This document shows, piece by piece, positions 7,468 to 15,491 of a stretch of DNA of 32,534 bases. How positions within the stretch are numbered: the first letter of the stretch is position 1; the number at the start of each line of letters is the position of its first letter. Under the pieces are notes generated by a model. It worked only from the letters and a program-made list of their open reading frames with translations, was not told where the DNA came from and searched no databases. The DNA is from Armatimonadota bacterium (GTDB lineage Bacteria; Armatimonadota; UBA5829; DTJY01). The stretch covers positions 1 through 32,534 of the forward strand of contig JANYKG010000063.1 in assembly GCA_025358205.1 (NCBI GenBank), given 5' to 3'. The position numbers and the translations under genes were made by a program.

Positions 7468-8532
7468 CTATTCCGCCTCTGGATACGATCCCAACACCGT
7501 TACGAACAGCGAGTGCTCACCGAGCGCCGCCAGCGCCTTCTGCACCCCTGCGTCCTTCACGTGTCCCTGCACGTCCACGAAGAACACGTACTCCCACGGC
7601 GTTAGCTTGGTTGGCCTGGACTCGATCATCGTCAGGTTAATGTCGTACTTCTCGAATGCGCTCATTGCACGGAACAGCGACCCCGCCTTGTGTGAAACCG
7701 AGAACATGATCGAAGTCTTGTCTTTGCCGCTTGGCCCCGGCTCGTTGATACCCACGACCAGGAATCTTGTGCGGTTCTGCGGATTGTCCTCAATGTGCTC
7801 GGCCAGCATTTTAAGGCCGTAGACTTCCGCTGCAAGGCTGCTGGCGATGGCGGCTGACGAGGGGTCTTCGGCACAGAGTTGGGCGCCCTTCGCCGTGGTT
7901 GAGACATCAATGATCTCTACATCGCGCAGGTTTGTCTGAAGCCAGTTGCGACACTGTGCCGCAGCCACCGGTATAGAGTAGATGCGCTCCACCTTGTCCA
8001 GTGAATCCGCCAGGGTCAGCAGATTGTGCGTGATCGGCAGGTAGACCTCGGAGCAGATCTTCATGTTGGTGGACAGAAACGTATCCAGCGTGTGGTTGAT
8101 GACCCCTTCTGTGGAGTTTTCGATGGGCACCACACCGAAGTCCGCACGCTCGCGCTCCAGTTCGCTGAATACGTCCGGTATAGATGTAGTCGGCACGAAC
8201 GTACACGATGAGCCGAACTTCTGGATGCTGGCCATGTGTGTGTTGGTGGCCGGCGGACCCCAGTATGCCACGGTCAGCGGCTTCTCCAGCGCGCGTGAAG
8301 CGGAAATGATCTCGCGGTAGATAGCTTGCACCGCCGTTTTCGGCAGAGGTCCCTTGTTCGCGGTTGTGAGTTTGCTGATGACCTGACGCTCACGCTCTGG
8401 TGCGAAGTAGCTTCTGTTCGTCTTCTGTTTGTGCTTGCCTATCTCAAGTGCCAGTTCGGCGCGCTTGTTCAACAGGTCAAGTACCTGCTGGTCAACAGTG
8501 TCAATATCCTTGCGCAGATCATTGATGTTCAT
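7468..8532 (-). CDS. pheA: Bifunctional chorismate mutase / prephenate dehydratase (P-protein)
   Basis: 354 residues covering two steps of phenylalanine synthesis, chorismate to prephenate to phenylpyruvate. Residues 1-85 are an AroQ chorismate mutase (LRKDIDTVDQQVLDLLNKRAEL). Residues about 87-262 are prephenate dehydratase with PIENSTEG (137-144) and the catalytic T255-R-F motif. Residues about 272-350 are an ACT regulatory domain with the ESRP phenylalanine-binding motif (304-307), so feedback inhibition by Phe is expected. The stretch usually reading SHPQ is SIPV here (186-189), a variation. GGAG lies 8 bases before the ATG. It is monocistronic and convergent with the corC-like gene. In the 146-base gap upstream I see only a weak TATCAT-type -10 and no firm promoter. 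Confidence 0.95.
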   Translation of the reverse strand: MNINDLRKDIDTVDQQVLDLLNKRAELALEIGKHKQKTNRSYFAPERERQVISKLTTANKGPLPKTAVQAIYREIISASRALEKPLTVAYWGPPATNTHMASIQKFGSSCTFVPTTSIPDVFSELERERADFGVVPIENSTEGVINHTLDTFLSTNMKICSEVYLPITHNLLTLADSLDKVERIYSIPVAAAQCRNWLQTNLRDVEIIDVSTTAKGAQLCAEDPSSAAIASSLAAEVYGLKMLAEHIEDNPQNRTRFLVVGINEPGPSGKDKTSIMFSVSHKAGSLFRAMSAFEKYDINLTMIESRPTKLTPWEYVFFVDVQGHVKDAGVQKALAALGEHSLFVTVLGSYPEAE

Positions 8533-8678
8533 ATACCTACTCCACAGCCTGCAAGATGCCAGGTTGATATGCTCTATGTTACTGACTCTATGATATCACA
8601 AAATGGTGCGGTATGACTATTTGTTCGGAGTGTCAGGGTCTTTAGCGTCTTGGAGTTTCTTTGTGGTGTCAATCGCGG

Positions 8679-9443
8679 TTAATTAGCTGATGAGTCCTCG
8701 TCGCGCATGCGGCTTACATACCAGAAGTTATCGGCTGAACTGGTCGGCCCGGTGAAGCCCGGATACGTAGGGGTGTCCATGGTCATTATATGGCCGTCTA
8801 CCATCAGATAATTGTTTCTACCGTGATGCCAGGCCTTACCGGCATCTTTCCAGTATTTGTTCCCCTTTGGATAGTAACCGCGCACCTGTGTCCAGTCACC
8901 GCACCGATAGACATATCCCTCGCCGTACTGCGGATTCGTTTCGTCTGCGGGTACGCCTTCGTACAGCAGAATTGTTCTGGACGGCGAGACTATGTTCAAG
9001 ATGCACACGCCTTTCATGATCGTCAGGCACGCCGGATAGGGTATATCGGATGGCTCTCGCAGGTAGGAGTTCATGCTGTAGGTTCGAGGTGAGTATTTGT
9101 ACTCTTGCCACCGGCCTGAATAAGCGGGGCAGCAGAATGAGCTTCGCAGTCCCATTCGCTGGACGTTCAGATATTTGTCAATGCCGCCGTCCTTTTCCTG
9201 CGCCCAGTAGCTATGGCTGCCTATCACGCCGCCGGGACATGGAAGAACGCCGTCCCAGTCTTGCGTGTAGATCTGAAATGCTGAGTAGAGCTGTTTGAGG
9301 TTCGATTGGCAGGCGGCTTTGTATGAGGCGGAGCGCACGGACCCGAACACGGGAAAAAGAAGCCCGGCCATGATGGTGATGATGGCGATGACGACAAGTA
9401 GTTCTATGAGGGTAAAACCGTGTTGCGTCTTGCAGGTCCGCAA
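8679..9443 (-). CDS. Type IV pilin-like prepilin (DUF1559-like / H-x9-DG class)
   Basis: 254 residues from a TTG at 9443. A longer open frame extends to 9647, but GGAGGG lies 8 bases before this TTG and the promoter at 9496-9524 lies inside the longer frame, so the longer start is rejected. Residues 8-20 begin with the prepilin peptidase motif HGFTLIELL, followed by a hydrophobic helix. The rest is a globular pseudopilin body with several cysteines. Near the C-terminus WHHGRNNYLMVDGH fits the H-x-G ... DGH motif of the large prepilin families in Planctomycetota, Verrucomicrobiota and Armatimonadota. The protein should be processed by a prepilin peptidase and held at the inner membrane. Its specific partner is unknown; no pilus assembly genes are nearby. 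Confidence 0.85.
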   Translation of the reverse strand: MRTCKTQHGFTLIELLVVIAIITIMAGLLFPVFGSVRSASYKAACQSNLKQLYSAFQIYTQDWDGVLPCPGGVIGSHSYWAQEKDGGIDKYLNVQRMGLRSSFCCPAYSGRWQEYKYSPRTYSMNSYLREPSDIPYPACLTIMKGVCILNIVSPSRTILLYEGVPADETNPQYGEGYVYRCGDWTQVRGYYPKGNKYWKDAGKAWHHGRNNYLMVDGHIMTMDTPTYPGFTGPTSSADNFWYVSRMRDEDSSAN

Positions 9444-9495
9444 TGCCGTTGCCCTCCGATGCAGTAATGATCTTATAGCGACTACTGTTCGGAGG

Positions 9496-9524
9496 ATTAT
9501 ACCAGACAGACAAGGGTCTGTAAA
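9496..9524 (-). promoter_or_regulatory. Promoter of the prepilin gene
   Basis: On the minus strand TTTACA (9524-9519) and TATAAT (9501-9496) are separated by exactly 17 bases. The -10 is perfect and the -35 matches 5 of 6. Initiation near 9489 gives a leader of about 45 bases to the TTG at 9443. This separates the prepilin from the methyltransferase gene upstream. Confidence 0.8.
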
Positions 9525-9567
9525 GAGCGCGCATGGCGAGAAACTTACGGCTGACAAAGAGAAAGAC

Positions 9568-10143
9568 TTAGTGGCGCCTGAGCAAAGCTGATCTGCTGAG
9601 TACGATCTGTGGCTCGGCGGCGGTATCGAAGCCGACGGTGTGCGCAAGGTCTATCGTCTTGCGGAAACCGGCGGCGGATACATGAAACTTGGGTTCTACC
9701 AGCAGCAGTTGGCCGCCCGGCTTCAGTAGACCATGCACGTCGCGGAGAAACGCCTCGGCATTCGGTACTTCGTGAACCATGTAGAAGGCGAGCGCGAAGT
9801 CTACCGTCTCATTCAATCCGATCCGGTCGCTCTCGCACTTATGAAGATGAATTCGGGACTCAAGGCCTTCCGCCTGAGCATGCATGCGCAGCCGGTCGAG
9901 CATTGCCTGCTGTAGGTCCGCCGCAATTACCACACCTTCTTCACCGACAATCCTGGCCATTGCGAGAGAGAAGATACCCGGGCCGCAGCCGATGTCAAGG
10001 ACCTTCTGCCCACTGCGAATCAGCTTTGCCAGAATTCTGTCAGGATTCTGAAGTCGCATTCGTATACGGTTATCGAGCGCCCAAGCAAGTCCCGCTTTGC
10101 AGACTTTGCAGTCCAGTTTGGGGTCGCCATTGCTGGTAGTCAT
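9568..10143 (-). CDS. Class I SAM-dependent methyltransferase
   Basis: 191 residues with the Rossmann-like methyltransferase fold. Motif I is VLDIGCGPG (48-56), followed by an acidic strand end (IAADLQQAML), the motif near DFALAFYMVHEV and LKPGGQLLLVEPK. The substrate cannot be read from the sequence. An N-terminal CKVCKAG (C12, C15) precedes the fold and could bind metal or simply be structural. The gene begins 16 bases after the sulfatase stop with GAGG 8 bases before the ATG, so it is probably the third gene of the FNT-sulfatase unit. Small-molecule methylation is more likely than rRNA methylation given the size and the MVHEVPNAEAFL region, but this is inference. Confidence 0.85.
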   Translation of the reverse strand: MTTSNGDPKLDCKVCKAGLAWALDNRIRMRLQNPDRILAKLIRSGQKVLDIGCGPGIFSLAMARIVGEEGVVIAADLQQAMLDRLRMHAQAEGLESRIHLHKCESDRIGLNETVDFALAFYMVHEVPNAEAFLRDVHGLLKPGGQLLLVEPKFHVSAAGFRKTIDLAHTVGFDTAAEPQIVLSRSALLRRH

Positions 10144-10159
10144 GCTATTACCTCTGGCA

Positions 10160-11680
10160 TCAGACCTTCGGGATCATATTGAGCGCCGGGTCCGACGTTT
10201 CCTTCATGTGCGCCTTCAGGTGTCCGCGCATCTTGGCCACAGTGGCTTTGTGTGCCGGATCAAAGGCGAGGTTGTGCATCTCATCCGGGTCCTTGTTCAT
10301 ATCAAACAGCTCCTGCCTGCCATCGGCGTAGACGCAGTACTTCCAATCCGTGCTGCGGACCATGCGGCCGTACTCGGCTCTTGCACCGCGCTCGCAGAAC
10401 CCGAGCCTCTCGCCGGCCTTCACTTTGCCGTCAATCAGTGGTTTCAGAGACTTTCCCTGAGCGCCTTTCGGTGACGGCACCCCCGCGTATTCCAACAGCG
10501 TTGGCATGATGTCTACAGAGTTCGCGTGACCATTCACCACGGTTCCCGGCTTTATCTTCCCAGGATACCGGATCATCAGTGGTACCCGGACGATCTCCTC
10601 GAAGTAGCAGTTGACCGATTTGCCGACCATGCCGTGCGCGGCCTGCATGTCGCCGTGATCGCTGACATAGACGACCAGGGTGTTCTCTTCCAGTCCCTGG
10701 TCCTTGAGCGCCTTCAGAATCCGTCCGACGAAGGAGTCTACCATCGTGACCTGCGCGTAGTAGCATCTCATCTGTTCGCGCACCAGTTTTTCTCCCATGT
10801 TGTCGCCCATCTGCTTGGCGCGTGACTTGGCGTACTCCGGCGGGCAGTGATTCCAACTCTTTGGAAGCGGCATTTTGGCCGGGTCGTACATGCTGTAGAA
10901 CGGTTCCGGCGCGATCCACGGCGCATGGGGAGGGCTGACCGACCACGTGATCATGAACCGCTCGTTTTTGTGCTTCTTGATCATTTCGATACACCGGTCC
11001 GTAAGCCATGATTCATAGGTATGCTCGGCTGGGATTAGTTGCCGTCCGATACGGGTAGTCTCTTCCGGTCCGGCTTTCGCCGCTACGTCCTTGTCCCTGA
11101 CCGCAACCATCTCAGGCAGCATCGCCAGATCGCCGACTTTCACTTCGCTATCCCTCGGCTTGGGCCAGTCGTCTCGCGTGACGGCGCTGAGGTAGTCTTT
11201 GTATTCATCCTTCAGTTGGCCGCTCTGACCATCTTTATAGCACCGCAGGGAAGTGATATCGCCGAGATGCCACTTGCCCATCTGCGCGGTGTAGTAGGCC
11301 TTGTCGAAGAGAATCTGTTCGGTTGCGATGGTTTTATCGTCAAGACCCGGTCTTGTGCCGTCAACGTTTTGCACTATTCCATGTGTGTGCGGCCACAGAC
11401 CTGTGATGAGCGATGCGCGGGTAGGGGAGCAGAACGGCGTCGCGCAGACCGCCTGGGTGAATCTTGCGCCCTGACTCGCCAGCTTGTCCAGATTCGGCGT
11501 CTTCACCAGTGGGTTTCCCGCACAGCCCAGGACCGAATGGTTATGCTGATCGGCCATCAGGAAAAGGATGTTCATTCCCTTCGCTTTGGCCTCAGCGAGT
11601 CCGGGTAAGCTGTTAGCCAGCGCACTTGCTGCCACAAATCCGCCTGCGGTTTTCATGAAGTCTCGTCTGGTGAACTTCAT
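10160..11680 (-). CDS. TAT-exported type I sulfatase
   Basis: 506 residues. The N-terminus has a twin-arginine signal (RRDFMKTAGG at 5-14, then a hydrophobic stretch), so the protein is predicted to be exported folded. The sulfatase signature C84-S-P-T-R88 provides the cysteine converted to formylglycine, the catalytic aldehyde. Metal-binding residues include D44-Q45 (MADQHN, the DQ form seen in choline-sulfatase-like and related subfamilies) and VSDHGD in the middle. Family substrates are sulfated carbohydrates or small sulfate esters; the specific one is unknown. No formylglycine-generating enzyme is in the window. The ribosome site AAGGAG overlaps the stop region of the FNT gene, 8 bases before this ATG, indicating coupling. 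Confidence 0.93.
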   Translation of the reverse strand: MKFTRRDFMKTAGGFVAASALANSLPGLAEAKAKGMNILFLMADQHNHSVLGCAGNPLVKTPNLDKLASQGARFTQAVCATPFCSPTRASLITGLWPHTHGIVQNVDGTRPGLDDKTIATEQILFDKAYYTAQMGKWHLGDITSLRCYKDGQSGQLKDEYKDYLSAVTRDDWPKPRDSEVKVGDLAMLPEMVAVRDKDVAAKAGPEETTRIGRQLIPAEHTYESWLTDRCIEMIKKHKNERFMITWSVSPPHAPWIAPEPFYSMYDPAKMPLPKSWNHCPPEYAKSRAKQMGDNMGEKLVREQMRCYYAQVTMVDSFVGRILKALKDQGLEENTLVVYVSDHGDMQAAHGMVGKSVNCYFEEIVRVPLMIRYPGKIKPGTVVNGHANSVDIMPTLLEYAGVPSPKGAQGKSLKPLIDGKVKAGERLGFCERGARAEYGRMVRSTDWKYCVYADGRQELFDMNKDPDEMHNLAFDPAHKATVAKMRGHLKAHMKETSDPALNMIPKV

Positions 11681-11683
11681 CGT

Positions 11684-12535
11684 CTATTCTCCTTGCTCTG
11701 AATGCCCGTCTCGCCGCTGGTACGCGAGATAGTATGCGCCTCCTACAAAGAGTGATCCACCCACGATGTTGCCAAGGGTTGCCGGAACCAGGTTGCCGAT
11801 GAGGAAGTTGTGCCACGTTAGAACGCCGATTTTGGCGGACAGATTTCCCGCGGCAACTACGGCTGGTTGTGTTTTGAGTAGCAGCCCCAGTGGGATGAAA
11901 TACATGTTCGCCACACTGTGCTCAAACCCGCTGGCGACGAACGCCATGACCGGAAAGTATATGCCGAATATCTTGCTGATCGAATCACGTCCGGCAATCC
12001 CCAGCCAAACGCCAAGGCAGACCAACCAGTTGGCTCCCACTCCACGCCAGAACGCCTCAGAGAACGAGAGACCGGTTTTCAGGCAAGCGGTAGAGAGCGC
12101 CGCCGCGCCAACACCGCAGTTGCCCAGCTTCCACTGACCGCTGTAGTAGATGATGCCCACCAGCGCCAATGATCCGATGAAGTTTGCCAGGTAGACGATG
12201 ATCCAGTTGCGCATCATGCCTGCCATGGAGATTTTGCGCGCGAGTACGCCGGTGAACATAAGGCAGTTGCCAGTGAACAGCTCACCTCCGCCCAGCACGA
12301 CGAGCATGAGGCCGACGCTGAAGACGCTGCCGCCCATGAACTTCGCGATGCCCAGCCCCATGTGTTGAGGAATGTCATGTGTGACAATGGTGCAAAGCTC
12401 GGCGCCGAACGCAATATACGCGCCTGCTAATATTCCGAGAATTACCATTTGCATGGTTGGCATGCGCGCCTTGACCTTGCTGTTCTCTATGACCTGCTCT
12501 GCGATTTCTTTTGGAGAAAGGTATCCTGTATTCAT
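11684..12535 (-). CDS. Formate/nitrite transporter (FNT) family channel
   Basis: 283 residues with six membrane segments and the FNT landmarks GGELFTGN (first broken-helix region) and SGFEHSVANMYFIP, which holds the conserved central histidine. FNT proteins are pentameric inner-membrane channels for small monovalent anions: formate, nitrite or hydrosulfide. The sequence does not decide among them by eye. It is the first gene of a unit with the sulfatase (3 bases downstream) and the methyltransferase. The ATG lacks a strong Shine-Dalgarno sequence. Two tandem dyads lie 54-119 bases upstream (see the regulatory entry). There is no formate lyase, nitrite reductase or sulfite reductase gene in the window to fix the substrate. 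Confidence 0.92.
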   Translation of the reverse strand: MNTGYLSPKEIAEQVIENSKVKARMPTMQMVILGILAGAYIAFGAELCTIVTHDIPQHMGLGIAKFMGGSVFSVGLMLVVLGGGELFTGNCLMFTGVLARKISMAGMMRNWIIVYLANFIGSLALVGIIYYSGQWKLGNCGVGAAALSTACLKTGLSFSEAFWRGVGANWLVCLGVWLGIAGRDSISKIFGIYFPVMAFVASGFEHSVANMYFIPLGLLLKTQPAVVAAGNLSAKIGVLTWHNFLIGNLVPATLGNIVGGSLFVGGAYYLAYQRRDGHSEQGE

Positions 12536-12588
12536 GCCGTTTTATTCTACGGGCATATCCGTATTATCCTCCTGCGGATTCTTGATTC

Positions 12589-12654
12589 GCATTATTCATG
12601 AAGATCGTGAATAATGCTCAGAAGTACCCGCATTATGCGTGAGTCGCATAATGC
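12589..12654. promoter_or_regulatory. Two tandem dyads in the FNT / EamA divergent control region
   Basis: First dyad: GCATTATTCA (12589-12598), 9-base spacer, TGAATAATGC (12608-12617). Second dyad: GCATTATGCG (12630-12639), 5-base spacer, CGCATAATGC (12645-12654). All four half-sites share GCATTAT followed by T/G-C-A/G, and the two centres are 39 bases apart. They lie between divergent genes, which is what operators for a dimeric or tetrameric regulator would look like. They could instead be two stable RNA hairpins. The regulator is not identified. Confidence 0.6.
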
Positions 12655-12699
12655 AGACTGGGCTTGCGAAAAAGCAGGTCAGTCGGGTACTCTTTAGTC

Positions 12700-13611
12700 A
12701 TGAACTCTCGTATGAACAACCAGATTAGGGGGCTTCATCGAAACGGGCCGTTTTGGCTCACGTTTTCCGCTGTTCTGTTTGCAGTGATGGCGGTGGCCGT
12801 TCGTATGGCCGGTCAGCACGGCATACCCGGCTCAGAGACTACATTTATCCGCTTCGCGTCCGGTCTGATCGCTGTCTTCTTTCTCCACCGGTCGGGTGCG
12901 ATGAAGGTATCGCTCAGTCGGCTGCCTTTGCTGGCTGCCAGAGGGATCACAGGTGGGATAGCGATACTACTCTATTTCGCCAGCCTGTCTGCGGCGAAGG
13001 GAACTGGTTCCACTTCTCTAACCAGCAGCGTCTTTCTGGGAAATTCGTATTTCCTCTACCTGCCGTTGCTTGGTATGCTGTTCATTCACGAGCGTTTGTG
13101 CCTGCGCACGGTTTTGATGGTGGTTCTGGCGGTTGTCGGCTTGTACTTGATCGTCAATCCGCAGTTTGGGCAGATCAGGGCAGGTGATGCCTATGGATTC
13201 TTTGCGGGACTGATGTCTGCTGTAGCGATGGTGGTCATTCGTGAGCTTCGGAAGACCGAAGAAGCGGTTTCCGTTTTCTTTTCGCTTTGCGTGTTTGGCG
13301 CGCTGGTTGCCTTGATCACCATGATTTTTCAGAAGCCGGTCTGGCCTGATGCGACCGGATGGCTGATAATGCTGGTGATGGGGATATCAGCGACTGCCGG
13401 GCAGTTGTCCATGACTTACGGCATGGGATTCACGGGCGTTGGCGAAGCGGGAATCATCCAGATGAGCACAGTGGTCTACTCATCGGTGGTAGGTATACTG
13501 ATGTTCGGCGATCCGTTCAGCCTGCGCATTCTCCTCGGCGCGGCGATGGCGCTGGTGTCGGCAGCTTACATATCGTATGCCGAGAGCTGTGTAGTCTCCG
13601 AATCCGCGTGA
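12700..13611 (+). CDS. EamA/DMT-superfamily transporter
   Basis: 303 residues with about ten membrane segments arranged as two EamA repeats (roughly 10-135 and 150-290). These are exporters or exchangers for metabolites such as amino acids or S-adenosylmethionine; the substrate is unknown. Features are the first-helix WLTFSAVLFAVMAV, IRFASGLIA, and a gly-rich second half ending ILLGAAMALVSAAY. The frame is open from a TTG at 12664. ATG at 12700 is preferred because the upstream residues are charged and the second dyad ends only 10 bases before 12664; ATG at 12712 is also possible. No start has a strong ribosome site. It converges with fabL, leaving 7 bases between the stops. Confidence 0.87.
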   Translation: MNSRMNNQIRGLHRNGPFWLTFSAVLFAVMAVAVRMAGQHGIPGSETTFIRFASGLIAVFFLHRSGAMKVSLSRLPLLAARGITGGIAILLYFASLSAAKGTGSTSLTSSVFLGNSYFLYLPLLGMLFIHERLCLRTVLMVVLAVVGLYLIVNPQFGQIRAGDAYGFFAGLMSAVAMVVIRELRKTEEAVSVFFSLCVFGALVALITMIFQKPVWPDATGWLIMLVMGISATAGQLSMTYGMGFTGVGEAGIIQMSTVVYSSVVGILMFGDPFSLRILLGAAMALVSAAYISYAESCVVSESA

Positions 13612-13618
13612 TGAAGAG

Positions 13619-14377
13619 CTAAGCCAGTATACTCAGGCCGCCGTCTACCACGATGAACTGGCCGCAGATCATGCGCGCCTGGTCTGAGCAGAGGAATGCA
13701 GCTACATCAGCGACATCCTCGGCCTGGACGAGGCGCTTGAGCGGCGCTCTTTCCTCCACGTACCGTAGCAGCTTTTCCGCGTCGGGGACGGATCGTAGAG
13801 ACTTCGTGTCTGAGACGCCCGCAAGGATGCCGTTCACGAGAATACCCTTCGGCGCAAGCTCGACTGCTAGTGCACGGGTGAGGGATTCCAGCGCTCCCTT
13901 CGCCGCACCCATCAGCCCGTAAGCCTCCAGAGCCTTCTGACCACCGTGGCTGGTCATGCTAATGATTCGGCCCCAGCCATCGGGCATGAGTGGAACGGCG
14001 CGCTGGGCGAGTGCGGGAAGCGAGTAGGCGGAGCTGGACATGGTGAGGTCCCAATACTTACGAGTGGACTCCATCACCGCGCCAGGGATGCCGAACGCAG
14101 CGTTGGAGACAACTATATCCAGGCTGCCGAGCTCGGACTTGATACCTTCGAAGAGCTTGTCCAATGCCTCATCGTCGCCGACATCACCGCGCAGTGAAAT
14201 GGCTTTTCCGCCGAGACTGGCTATCTCATCCACAACGGCCTGCGCATCGGACTTGCTGCGCCGGTAGTTGACGACGACGGTGACGCCTTCTTTTGCCAGA
14301 CGCAGCGCGATGGCTTTGCCGAATCCTCGTGCCGCGCCAGTGACCAGCGCCTGTTTACCGGCTAGTTCAGGATACAT
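13619..14377 (-). CDS. fabL: Enoyl-[acyl-carrier-protein] reductase III, FabL type (SDR fold)
   Basis: A short-chain dehydrogenase of about 252 residues. Counted from the first ATG at 14383, the NADP-binding TGAARGFG lies at 15-22. The catalytic pair is Y155-x6-K162 rather than the usual Y-x3-K, the spacing that marks enoyl-ACP reductases such as FabL and FabI. The C-terminal half, with ALTRALAVELAPK-like sequence, the ERAPLKRLV segment, and GQFIVVDGG, matches Bacillus FabL by eye. It would catalyse the last step of each fatty-acid elongation cycle using NADPH. TGGGAG fits the second ATG at 14377 (7 bases) better than the first. It lies downstream of trxB in the same unit. If the assignment is wrong, it is a generic SDR. 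Confidence 0.8.
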   Translation of the reverse strand: MYPELAGKQALVTGAARGFGKAIALRLAKEGVTVVVNYRRSKSDAQAVVDEIASLGGKAISLRGDVGDDEALDKLFEGIKSELGSLDIVVSNAAFGIPGAVMESTRKYWDLTMSSSAYSLPALAQRAVPLMPDGWGRIISMTSHGGQKALEAYGLMGAAKGALESLTRALAVELAPKGILVNGILAGVSDTKSLRSVPDAEKLLRYVEERAPLKRLVQAEDVADVAAFLCSDQARMICGQFIVVDGGLSILA

Positions 14378-14392
14378 GTTCATACTCCCATT

Positions 14393-15319
14393 CTATCTGT
14401 CGCCCAATGCTTCGATATAATGTTCCGCAGCCACCGCCGCAATAGCCCCATCAGCCGCTGCAGTGACCATCTGCCGCAGTGACTTACGCCTGCAGTCACC
14501 AGCCGCGTACACACCGGGTATGTTGGTTTGCATATCCTCGTCGGTGATAATATACCCCGCTGGATCAAGCGCCACCATCCAGCGCAGAAAACCTGTATTT
14601 GGGTCCGTGCCAATGAGAACGAAAATTCCGTCAACAGGAATTACTTTTTCCGTCTGATCCTGCACGTTTTTCAGCGTGAGAGTCTGCACCTTATGTTCGC
14701 CGGTGATCTCAGTGACCACGGAGTTCCACGCTATCTCGATCTTCGGGTTATTAAATGCGCGCTCCTGCAGAATTTTGGTGGCTCTAAGCGCGTCACGACG
14801 ATGGATGATGGTCACTTTGTCGGCGAACCTGGTGAGGAAGACGGAATCCTGGACAGCGGTGTTTCCGCCACCGACCACCGCGATTTCTTTGTCGCGGAAG
14901 AACGCGCCGTCGCAAGTTGCGCAGTAGGAGACTCCCTTGCCGGTCAGCCTGTCTTCGCCTGGAACGCCTATTCGCCTGGGCGTGGCGCCGGTCGCTAGAA
15001 TCACCGTGGGCGCATGGAACTCACCTTCAGGCGTAACCACAATCTTCTGCTCTGCCGTGAAGTCTACTGACGTTACATCGGCGGAGAGTATCTCCAGTCC
15101 TAATCCGCGTGCTTGCGCTTCCATTGCCAATCCGAGATCAGGGCCGCCGACACCTTGAGGAAAGCCTGGGTAATTCTCTACGAAATCGGTGATCACCATC
15201 TGCCCGCCCGGCATGTACTTCTCCAACAGCACAGTATTCAGGCGCGAGCGCATAGCATATATTCCGGCGGACAGGCCGGCCGGCCCTCCACCGATAATTA
15301 TCGTATCAACACTCTTCAA
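14393..15319 (-). CDS. trxB: Thioredoxin reductase
   Basis: 308 residues, the normal length for low-molecular-weight thioredoxin reductase. It has the FAD-binding GGGPAG (10-15), the redox pair C133-A-T-C136, the NADPH-binding VVGGGNTA followed by HRR (NADPH specificity), and the C-terminal AGDCR motif for FAD. It passes electrons from NADPH to thioredoxin. The start is TTG at 15319, supported by a perfect AGGAGG (15332-15327) 7 bases upstream; there is no ATG nearby. It is the first gene of a unit with fabL. Thioredoxin itself is not in the window. Confidence 0.95.
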   Translation of the reverse strand: MKSVDTIIIGGGPAGLSAGIYAMRSRLNTVLLEKYMPGGQMVITDFVENYPGFPQGVGGPDLGLAMEAQARGLGLEILSADVTSVDFTAEQKIVVTPEGEFHAPTVILATGATPRRIGVPGEDRLTGKGVSYCATCDGAFFRDKEIAVVGGGNTAVQDSVFLTRFADKVTIIHRRDALRATKILQERAFNNPKIEIAWNSVVTEITGEHKVQTLTLKNVQDQTEKVIPVDGIFVLIGTDPNTGFLRWMVALDPAGYIITDEDMQTNIPGVYAAGDCRRKSLRQMVTAAADGAIAAVAAEHYIEALGDR

Positions 15320-15357
15320 TGGTCATCCTCCTGTTTTTTCACGGGGACCGGAGGCAC

Positions 15358-15366
15358 ATTATAGCA
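15358..15366 (-). promoter_or_regulatory. Extended -10 promoter of trxB-fabL
   Basis: On the minus strand TGCTATAAT reads as an extended -10 (TGn directly before a perfect TATAAT, 15363-15358). A -35 is weak: GTGACC at 18 bases spacing matches 4 of 6. Initiation near 15351 gives a leader of about 30 bases that includes the AGGAGG ribosome site. Confidence 0.65.
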
Positions 15367-15412
15367 CAGGAACCGGCGTTTGGTCACAGTCTCGCCGTGT
15401 ATGGCACAGACG

Positions 15413-15455
15413 ACAAGAAGAGCGGAGCTATGAAACAAGCCCCGCCCTTTCTTGT
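15413..15455 (-). terminator. Hairpin downstream of the BlaI-type gene
   Basis: ACAAGAA (15413-15419) pairs with TTCTTGT (15449-15455), and inside it GCGG (15422-15425) pairs with CCGC (15442-15445), forming a long imperfect stem. It sits 37 bases beyond the blaI stop and upstream of the trxB promoter. On the minus strand no clean T-run follows, so it may be a weak or assisted terminator. Confidence 0.45.
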
Positions 15456-15491
15456 TGCGCGATTGGCCCAATCGACTTTATCCGACGGCTG

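Noticed and set aside
9444-9647. N-terminal extension of the prepilin
   Set aside because: The extension contains the promoter at 9496-9524 and lacks homology; GGAGGG before TTG 9443 gives the normal prepilin leader.
12581-12617. FNR box upstream of the FNT gene
   Set aside because: TTGAT occurs at 12583-12587 but the matching ATCAA half-site at the right spacing is absent.
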